From NCBI GenBank assembly GCA_903911985.1, contig CAIWFP010000439.1:1-20365 (forward strand): a stretch of 20,365 nucleotides of DNA. Reading direction: 5' to 3'. The position numbers and the translations under genes were made by a program. Each line of letters begins with the position of its first letter. Position 1 is the stretch's first letter. The DNA is from an uncultured Sphingomonadales bacterium. Its GTDB lineage: Bacteria; Pseudomonadota; Alphaproteobacteria; Sphingomonadales; Sphingomonadaceae. The notes under the pieces are model-generated. The model searched no databases. It was not told where the DNA came from and saw nothing but the letters and a program-made list of their open reading frames with translations. Positions 14,996 through 20,365 of this stretch are shown here, in pieces.

Positions 14996-15655
14996 ATGAT
15001 CCAAGCCCCGGCCCCCATCATCGCCCTGCTTGCAGGAAAGGTCGCACCCTTGCGCGCCTCGGACGAGCCCAGCGCCATCGCCAAGCAGCCACTCACCGGC
15101 CCGGTCACGATCACCCCGCTCGGCATCACCGGCGATGAACAGGCCGACCGTATCCACCACGGCGGGCCGGACATGGCGCTGCACCAATACCCTTTCGATC
15201 ACTACGCCGCTTGGCGCGCCGAACTGGGCGAGCACCCACTGCTCGGCCGCCCCGGCGCCTTTGGCGAGAACATCTCCACAACCGGCCTCACCGAGGCCAG
15301 TGTCTGCCTTGGCGACCGTTTCCGCCTTGGTACCGCCCTCATCGAGGTTTCGAAAGCCCGCCAGCCCTGCTGGAAACAGGCCAACCACCTCGGCCAGCCC
15401 GACATGGTCGCCCGCATCGTCACCACCCGCCGCAGCGGCTGGTACACCCGCGTGCTGGAACCCGGCACTGCCGCCGCCGGGGACCTGCTGACCCTCATCG
15501 ACCGCCCCCGCCCGAATTGGCCGCTGACCCGCCTGTTCGGCCTAATCATAGCTGGCGACCACAAACGCGATCCCGGCCCCTTGCAAGAGCTGGTCGATGA
15601 GGCGCTGCTCGCCGCCGATTGGCGGGAGCGCGCCAGAAAGCTGTTGGGGAGGTAG
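14996..15655 (+). CDS. MOSC domain protein, YiiM-like
   Basis: The 219-residue protein begins 43 nt after the HNH stop on the same strand. The MOSC core includes ITPLGITGDEQADRIHHGGP, AVHQYP-like MALHQYPFDHYAAW, PGAFGENISTTGLTEASVCL and the cofactor Cys125 in KARQPCWKQANHL. The C-terminus has WYTRVLEPGTAAAGD followed by the helical 3-alpha region of YiiM (LLAADWRERARKLL). YiiM proteins use molybdenum cofactor with redox partners to reduce N-hydroxylated base analogues such as 6-hydroxylaminopurine. The Cys and HHGG motif are present, so it should be active. Downstream is a structured element that probably ends transcription. Confidence 0.92.
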   Translation: MIQAPAPIIALLAGKVAPLRASDEPSAIAKQPLTGPVTITPLGITGDEQADRIHHGGPDMALHQYPFDHYAAWRAELGEHPLLGRPGAFGENISTTGLTEASVCLGDRFRLGTALIEVSKARQPCWKQANHLGQPDMVARIVTTRRSGWYTRVLEPGTAAAGDLLTLIDRPRPNWPLTRLFGLIIAGDHKRDPGPLQELVDEALLAADWRERARKLLGR

Positions 15656-15665
15656 AAAAGGGAAA

Positions 15666-15841
15666 GATGCGAGGGGGCGTTTGAAATGCCGATTTGCCGA
15701 TGCAAATCGGTTGGTCCCTCGCGCTCCCGGGCCTGTCATTGCCCATGCCTTGGGTTCGGCCTTGCGTGACGTCGCAGCGCCGCAGGCGATGCGCTGAGCA
15801 AGACAGGTAAAGGGAGCGCGAGGGGATAACCCCCTCGCATC
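15666..15841. repeat. Strongly folded 176-bp intergenic element, copy A, between convergent genes
   Basis: It fills the gap between the MOSC gene (+, ends 15655) and rpoN (-, ends 15855). Nested perfect pairs are: gatgcgaggggg (15666-15677) with ccccctcgcatc (15830-15841), 12 bp; ccctcgcgctccc (15716-15728) with gggagcgcgaggg (15812-15824), 13 bp; cctgtc (15732-15737) with gacagg (15802-15807). Two local hairpins add ccgatttg/caaatcgg (15689-15710) and cagcgc/gcgctg (15775-15796). An alternative local hairpin gcgagggg-ataac-cccctcgc (15818-15838) competes with the outer stem. It is palindromic overall, so either strand could fold. It shares landmarks with copy B near 11.3 kb. Confidence 0.75.
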
Positions 15842-15854
15842 TATTCTCCCAAAT

Positions 15855-17390
15855 CTACCCTCTACCCCCGCCAGCCAAGGCCTTCTGCCGCCGCCGCTGC
15901 ACCGAACTGCCAAGGCCGATCGCCTCGCGATATTTGGCCACTGTCCGCCGGGCGAGATCGAACCCGCGCGTCTTCAGCAGATCGACCAGCGCGTCGTCCG
16001 ACAGAATCGCCTTGGGCGTTTCGGCCTCGATCAACTGGCGGATGGCGGCCTTCACCGCTTCGGCGGAAACGCTGCCCTCGCCATCGGCGCTGGCCACGCC
16101 CGAGGTAAAGAAGAACTTCAGCTCATAGGTGCCCCGGTCGCACATCAGATATTTGTTGGAGGTGACGCGGCTGACGGTGGATTCGTGCAGGGCCACCGCC
16201 TCGGCCACGGCGCGCAGGGTGAGGGGTTTCAGCGCGCTCACGCCCTGGCGAAAGAAGGCCTCCTGCTGGCGCACGATTTCGCTGGCCACTTTCAGGATGG
16301 TTTTCTGCCGCTGGTCCAGCGCCTTCATCAGCCAGTTGGCATCCGCCAGCTTTTCCGACAGCCACGCCCGGGATGTCTTGTCGGCACAGGATCCCTTCAT
16401 CTCGACATAATAGCTGCGGTTGACGATCAGCCGGGGCAGGGTGGCCTGATTGAGCGCGATGTTCCAGCCACCGTCGGCGCGGGCGGAAACGATAACATCG
16501 GGCTGAACCGGGCTGGCCGGCGCCCCGCCAAAGGCGAGCCCGGGCTTGGGGTCATAGCCGCGCAATTCGGCCAGCATGTCGGCAAAATCATCCTCGTCCA
16601 CCCCGCACATGCGCCGCAGCCGGGCGAGTTCGCCGCGAGCGACAAGGTCGAGATTGCCGATCAGCCGCGCCATCGCCGGGTCATAGCGGTCGGCCTCGCG
16701 CGCCTGCAGGGCAATGCATTCCGACAGGCTGCGCGCGCCAACGCCGGTCGGGTCCAGCGTGTGGATCAGCGCCAGCGCCGCCTCGGCCTCGTCCGGCTCT
16801 ATCCCCATGCCCGCCGCGATTTCCGCCAGCGGGTCGGAGAGATACCCCGCCTCGTCGAGCTGATCGATCAGCAGGCGGGCAATGGCGCAGAGGCGCGGGT
16901 CCCGGGCCACCGCGCCAATCTGGGCGTGCAGATGCTCGGCCAGCGTTTCGGCGGAAGATCCCCGCTCGCCAATATCGGGTGCCTCGCCATCGGCAAAATC
17001 ACCGCCACCACCCCCGCTGTCGAAGGCTGTTTCGCGGACCGAGGGCTGGCCCGCGTCAAAATCGCCGGTGTCCCGGTCGGTGTCGAGCGCGCTGGCATCG
17101 ATGTCCAGCGGCCGGTCATCCGCGCCGCGCCCCTCGCCGATCAGCTGGTCGATGGGCGAGCTCTCCAGCGCGGTGCGGCGGGCATCTTCGGGCGGCCCGG
17201 CTGGCAGCTCGGCGGCAGGGGCGGGAGTGGCTTCCCCAAGGTCGAGCAGCGGATTGGCCTCCAGCGCCTCGCCGATGAAGGCTTCGATCTCGAGGTTGGA
17301 CAGCGCCAGCAGCTTGATCGCCTGCTGGAGCTGCGGGGTCATCACCAGCGACTGGCTCTGGCGCAGGTCGAGCCGGGGACCGAGCGCCAT
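15855..17390 (-). CDS. rpoN: RNA polymerase sigma-54 factor
   Basis: The start at ATG 17390 gives 511 residues beginning MALGPRLDLRQSQSLVMTPQ; the longer frame to 17513 is unlike the family. Region I (residues 1-50, Gln/Leu-rich, LQQAIKLLALSNLEIEAFIG) is the activator-interaction domain. It is followed by an acidic Asp/Gly-rich region II (about 55-135). The core-binding domain is next (AEHLHAQIGAV onward). The HTH is TLRAVAEAVALHESTVSRVT with NKYLMCDRGTYELKFFFTSG, and the RpoN box is ARRTVAKYREAIGL near residue 490. No clear Shine-Dalgarno precedes the ATG. It directs transcription at -24/-12 promoters, classically of nitrogen and motility genes. It follows lptB as in many proteobacteria. Confidence 0.96.
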   Translation of the reverse strand: MALGPRLDLRQSQSLVMTPQLQQAIKLLALSNLEIEAFIGEALEANPLLDLGEATPAPAAELPAGPPEDARRTALESSPIDQLIGEGRGADDRPLDIDASALDTDRDTGDFDAGQPSVRETAFDSGGGGGDFADGEAPDIGERGSSAETLAEHLHAQIGAVARDPRLCAIARLLIDQLDEAGYLSDPLAEIAAGMGIEPDEAEAALALIHTLDPTGVGARSLSECIALQAREADRYDPAMARLIGNLDLVARGELARLRRMCGVDEDDFADMLAELRGYDPKPGLAFGGAPASPVQPDVIVSARADGGWNIALNQATLPRLIVNRSYYVEMKGSCADKTSRAWLSEKLADANWLMKALDQRQKTILKVASEIVRQQEAFFRQGVSALKPLTLRAVAEAVALHESTVSRVTSNKYLMCDRGTYELKFFFTSGVASADGEGSVSAEAVKAAIRQLIEAETPKAILSDDALVDLLKTRGFDLARRTVAKYREAIGLGSSVQRRRQKALAGGGRG

Positions 17391-17647
17391 TATTTTGCAG
17401 AGGAGAGTGTTGGGTGGGGAGTCTTGGTTGGTTGCGGCAAACCCATCCGGGTTTGCCTTAAGCCTGTGCCGTCCCGCTCCCCCCCAATAGCCATTAGGGC
17501 ACCATGCACCCACAGGGTACAGTTAATGGGTGGTTGGGCAGGGGGATTGGCCAAAACCCCTAAACCCCACCGCAAGCCCTCGACGGATGTCGAGGTCGCA
17601 CGCAACCAAGACTCCGCACCGTACAAAGGCGCTTCCCTTGTGGCCAC
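17391..17647. other. 257-nt spacer between lptB and rpoN
   Basis: No gene is supported. A hairpin cctcgac-ggat-gtcgagg occurs at 17578-17595 without a T-run on either side, so it is not a standard intrinsic terminator. The spacer is long enough for a separate rpoN promoter, but I cannot point to convincing -35/-10 boxes. Confidence 0.45.
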
Positions 17648-18439
17648 CTACAGGGTGAATCCCTCGCCCAGATAAAGGCGGCGCACGTTTTCGTCGGCGA
17701 CCAGAGCCTCCGGGCTGCCGGCGAATAGCACCTGCCCGCCATAGATGATGCAGGCGCGGTCGCAGATGTCCAGCGTTTCGCGGACGTTATGGTCGGTGAT
17801 CAGCACCCCAATGCCACGCCGCTTGAGATCAATGACGAGATGGCGGATTTCGGCGATCGAGAGCGGATCAATACCGGCAAAGGGTTCGTCCAGCAGCATG
17901 ATCGAGGGGTTGGAGGCCAGCGCGCGGGCAATTTCGCAACGCCGCCGCTCGCCGCCGGAGAGGGCCATGGCCGGGCTGGCGCGCAACTTGGTCAGGCCGA
18001 ATTCGCCAAGCAGCCGTTCCAGATCAGCCGCCCGCACCTCCGGGTTCGGCTCCACCAGCTCCAGCACGGCCGAGATGTTCTGTTCCACCGTCAGGCCCCG
18101 GAAGATCGAGGTTTCCTGCGGCAGATAACCAAGTCCCAGAATCGCACGGCGATACATCGGCAGGCTGGTGATATCGATGCCATCAAGCAGGATGCGCCCG
18201 GCATCGGGCCGCACCAGCCCCATGATGGAGTAAAAGCAGGTCGTCTTGCCCGCGCCATTGGGGCCGAGCAGCCCCATGACCTCGCCCTTGGCCACGGACA
18301 GCGAGATATCGGACAATATCACCCGCTTGTCATAGCTCTTGGCGATGGAGACGACATCAAGCCCGCTCAGCGCCGCCGGTGTGGGCGTGGCGGGCGAGGC
18401 GGCGCCGAGGCGGCTGAGCAGATCCGGTGGCTGGGTCAT
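17648..18439 (-). CDS. lptB: LPS export ABC transporter ATP-binding protein LptB
   Basis: Taking ATG 18439 as start gives 263 residues with a variable first 25 (MTQPPDLLSRLGAASPATPT). The ATPase shows Walker A GPNGAGKT (residues 59-66), the Q-loop YLPQETSIFRGLTVEQN, the signature LSGGERRRCEIARAL, Walker B IMLLDEPFAGIDPLS and the H-loop ITDHNVRET. YLPQE with SIFR and DHNVRETL are hallmarks of LptB rather than other ABC ATPases. It powers extraction of LPS (or sphingolipid-type glycolipid in LPS-lacking sphingomonads) by LptFG toward the outer membrane. lptA and lptC, often immediately upstream, are absent: the upstream gene is divergent. The next gene downstream is rpoN. Confidence 0.94.
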   Translation of the reverse strand: MTQPPDLLSRLGAASPATPTPAALSGLDVVSIAKSYDKRVILSDISLSVAKGEVMGLLGPNGAGKTTCFYSIMGLVRPDAGRILLDGIDITSLPMYRRAILGLGYLPQETSIFRGLTVEQNISAVLELVEPNPEVRAADLERLLGEFGLTKLRASPAMALSGGERRRCEIARALASNPSIMLLDEPFAGIDPLSIAEIRHLVIDLKRRGIGVLITDHNVRETLDICDRACIIYGGQVLFAGSPEALVADENVRRLYLGEGFTL

Positions 18440-18580
18440 CGGGCCATCGTCTACGGCCTGCGCCCGGGGTTTGGCAAGGCCGGTTTTGCCATCTGGCAGG
18501 ATTCCTGCATGGCAATGTAGACCGCTCCAAACGCCCAAGGGGCCTGTCCCGCCCTGCGACTTCTGGTTAACACGTAATGC

Positions 18581-18609
18581 TTGTGGCGCGCCGCTTTCGG
18601 TGGTTTACT
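18581..18609 (+). promoter_or_regulatory. Candidate promoter for the small membrane protein gene
   Basis: TTGTGG (18581-18586), a common alphaproteobacterial -35 form, is followed after exactly 17 nt by TTTACT (18604-18609). A start near 18616 would leave a short leader with the GAAGGAG at 18638-18644. Confidence 0.35.
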
Positions 18610-18651
18610 CGGGCAATAAGACGCGGGCGGCAGACCCGAAGGAGTGGATGG

Positions 18652-19089
18652 ATGACCAAGGCAGATGCAAATCCGGCCGTTGATCTGGCGGCTCTGGCCA
18701 ATGGGCTGGCGCGGGCCGGCGCGCGACCGGACTTAACCGCATCCCCCGCGCCCGCGCGCGCTCTCGATTGGCGTCAGCGGATGAGCGACAATATCGCCTA
18801 TGCCCTGCTGGTTTACACGGGTCTGCAAATCATGCTGACGATGACCGCGCTGCAGGCCACCGGCACCGGCATATTGCCCTATCTGGCGCTGGTGCTGTTG
18901 GTGGTGGGGATTATTCCGGCCTGTCGCGGTTTTGAACGGCGCTGGAACCAGCTGAACGACGAGGCTGCGGCAAACCCGGATCAGGCGCCGCGCTTTCGCC
19001 ACGATCAGCGCCTGCTGTGGGCACTGACGATCAGCCTGCCCTTTGCCATCACCGGCCTCTTCCTTTTGCTTTCGGCGCTGTCTGCCTGA
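18652..19089 (+). CDS. Three-helix membrane protein of unknown function
   Basis: The start is ATG 18652, 7 nt after GAAGGAG; the longer frame from 18577 has no comparable site. The 145-residue protein has a soluble Ala/Pro-rich N-terminus (residues 1-40), then predicted membrane helices IAYALLVYTGLQIMLTMTAL, ILPYLALVLLVVGIIPA and LWALTISLPFAITGLFLLLS. A polar cytosolic or periplasmic loop with RGFERRWNQLNDEAAANPDQ lies between the second and third. I do not recognise a characterised family. It sits divergent to lptB and upstream of the pmbA-type gene on the same strand, 163 nt apart, so it may share regulation with envelope functions, but that is a guess. Confidence 0.75.
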   Translation: MTKADANPAVDLAALANGLARAGARPDLTASPAPARALDWRQRMSDNIAYALLVYTGLQIMLTMTALQATGTGILPYLALVLLVVGIIPACRGFERRWNQLNDEAAANPDQAPRFRHDQRLLWALTISLPFAITGLFLLLSALSA

Positions 19090-19100
19090 ATTTGCGCCCG

Positions 19101-19158
19101 GCCCAGAATCGCGCCCCGCCCAGAATCGCGCACCGCTTGGTGAATCCGCGCGCGATTC
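19101..19158. repeat. Direct 14-bp repeat plus inverted partner upstream of the PmbA-type gene
   Basis: gcccagaatcgcgc occurs at 19101-19114 and again at 19118-19131 (17-bp period). The inverted form gcgcgattc at 19150-19158 can pair with either gaatcgcgc, giving two mutually exclusive 9-bp hairpins between the preceding stop (19089) and the next start (19253). Could be a terminator-like or regulator-binding arrangement; no T-run is present. Confidence 0.6.
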
Positions 19159-19252
19159 AAGCCGCTTCCGACAGACTTGAAATTGCTCTAGGGGCTTGGA
19201 CAGGCGCGCCTGCCGGGGCAGGTCGGCGCCCTCAGGAGATCTTCGTTCCATC

Positions 19253-20365
19253 ATGCTCAGCCGTGAAGCCGCCAGAGAAAGAGCCGACAGCCTCGTTGCC
19301 CGCGCAAGGGCGGCAGGCGCCGATGCCGCCGATGTAATCTACATCGCCGAAGCCTCCGAGAGCATCGGGGTGCGGCTGGGCCGGCTGGAGGATGTTGAGC
19401 GGTCCGAGAGCGAGCATATCGGTCTGCGCGTGTTTTCAGGCCATCGCTCGGCCAGCATTGGCTCCACTGATTTTTCCGATGCCGCGCTGGATGCGCTGGC
19501 CGACCGTGCCGTGGCCATGGCCCGCGCCGCGCCAGAGGATCCTTACGCTGGCCTCGCCCCGCAGGACCGGCTGCTGACCGGCCCGCTGGACGCCATTCTC
19601 GCCGATCTCGACATCGACGACCCCCACGAACCAACCCCGCAGGCCCTGCGCGAGGCGGCGCTGGCTGCGGAGGATGCCGCCCGTGCCGTATCCGGCGTCA
19701 CCAACAGCGAGGGCGCGGGCGCGGGCTTTGGCCGCTCGATCGTGGCGCTTTCCACCAGCCACGGCTTTTCCGGGGCCTATGGCGGCACCAGCCATTCGCT
19801 CTCGGCCAGCGTGGTCGCGGGCGAGGGTTCCACCATGCAGCGCGACTATGCCGGGCGCAGCGCCCGCTTTGCCGCCGATCTGCTCAGCCCCGGCGAAATC
19901 GGCACACAGGCGGGTGAGCGGGCGGTGGCGCGGCTCAACCCCGGCCGCCTCGCCAGTGGTCCCTTGCCGGTGGTGTTCGACCCGCGCGTCGGCGGCTCGC
20001 TGCTGGGGCATCTGGTGGGGGCGATTTCGGGCGCCTCCATCGCCCGCCGCTCCAGCTTCCTGCTGGACCGGCTGGAGGAGCAGCTGTTCGACAGCGCCAT
20101 CACCATCACCGACAACCCCCGCCGCCGCCGGGGCCAGCGTTCCAAGCCCTTCGATGGCGAGGGCCTGCCCACCGCCGCGCGTGATCTGGTCTCGGGCGGG
20201 CGGCTCACCGGCTGGCTGCTGGACAGCGCCTCCGCCCGGCAACTGGGCCTTGCCCCCACCGGCCACGCCGCACGCGGCGGCAGCGGCGCGCCGGGCGTGG
20301 CGCCCACCAATCTGCACCTTGCGGCGGGCACCCTCAGCCCCGCCGCACTGATGGCCGACATCGCC
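19253..20365 (+). CDS. pmbA: PmbA/TldD-family metalloprotease, 3' end outside window
   Basis: ATG 19253 follows AGGAGAT at about 10 nt. The 371 residues in the window begin MLSREAARERADSLVARARA, with the typical N-terminal domain ADVIYIAEASESIGVRLGRL, EDVERSESEHIGLRVFSGHR and ASIGSTDFSD. The middle has NSEGAGAGFGRSIVALSTSH, then the C-terminal domain with GSTMQRDYAGRSARFAADLL, PLPVVFDPRVGGSLLGHLVG and ITDNPRRRRGQRSKPFDGEG. This is the PmbA (TldE) side of the TldD/PmbA heterodimer, which processes small peptides such as microcins and antitoxins; PmbA lacks the HExxxH zinc motif carried by TldD, and none is seen here. Usual length is about 440-450, so about 75 residues are missing at the right edge. 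Confidence 0.92.
   Translation, partial: MLSREAARERADSLVARARAAGADAADVIYIAEASESIGVRLGRLEDVERSESEHIGLRVFSGHRSASIGSTDFSDAALDALADRAVAMARAAPEDPYAGLAPQDRLLTGPLDAILADLDIDDPHEPTPQALREAALAAEDAARAVSGVTNSEGAGAGFGRSIVALSTSHGFSGAYGGTSHSLSASVVAGEGSTMQRDYAGRSARFAADLLSPGEIGTQAGERAVARLNPGRLASGPLPVVFDPRVGGSLLGHLVGAISGASIARRSSFLLDRLEEQLFDSAITITDNPRRRRGQRSKPFDGEGLPTAARDLVSGGRLTGWLLDSASARQLGLAPTGHAARGGSGAPGVAPTNLHLAAGTLSPAALMADIA

Noticed and set aside
17578..17595. Hairpin between lptB and rpoN as a terminator
   Set aside because: Good 7-bp stem but no T-run on either strand.
1..20365. tRNA, rRNA, CRISPR array, insertion sequence
   Set aside because: No cloverleaf with a GTTCRA arm, no spaced repeat array and no transposase-like translation was found by eye.

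Overview
The window looks like a chromosomal segment of a GC-rich alphaproteobacterium, most likely a sphingomonad (order Sphingomonadales; genus not resolved). The clues are a Rhodobacter-type gene transfer agent (GTA) structural cluster that includes a TIM-barrel/DUF2460 fusion and a DUF6127-like protein, an lptB-rpoN pair, and a GluQRS/HIG1/adenosyltransferase/3-hydroxyacyl-CoA dehydrogenase operon. All family calls come from reading the translations by eye; no database search was run.

Region 1 (1-10.4 kb, all on the minus strand) is a GTA head-tail cluster. Read 5' to 3' from 10388 down, it holds small terminase, large terminase, portal, a DUF6127-like membrane protein, HK97 prohead protease, major capsid, head-tail connector, a 61-residue orphan in the gp7 slot, DUF3168 tail completion protein, TP901-1-type major tail protein, two tail assembly chaperones, a short tape measure, and a TIM-barrel/DUF2460 tail protein that runs off the left edge. 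Most neighbours overlap by 4 nt (ATGA or GTGA). I see no integrase, lysis, replication or attachment-site sequence, and composition matches the flanks, which fits a domesticated GTA rather than a recent prophage.

The main finding is that four genes of this cluster are broken while the rest read through. The portal has an in-frame TGA at codon 28. The large terminase and the TIM-barrel tail gene each lose frame by one base in a run of seven G. The major capsid has an out-of-frame internal deletion. The cluster is therefore probably a decaying GTA relic, although the two G-run lesions could be sequencing errors. The capsid gene is bracketed by two intrinsic-terminator-like hairpins.

Region 2 (10.6-15.7 kb) holds ordinary chromosomal genes: a YqaA/DedA-type membrane protein (+); a minus-strand operon of gluQ, a HIG1-like small membrane protein, a PduO-type cob(I)alamin adenosyltransferase and a 3-hydroxybutyryl-CoA dehydrogenase; then an HNH endonuclease and a YiiM-like MOSC protein (+).

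Region 3 (15.8-20.4 kb) holds lptB-rpoN (-), a divergent three-helix membrane protein of unknown function, and the start of a PmbA/TldD-family protease (+), cut by the right edge.

Two convergent intergenic gaps (11.25-11.49 kb and 15.66-15.85 kb) carry related, strongly folded sequences that look like two members of a dispersed structured repeat family. This is the best candidate for something undescribed.
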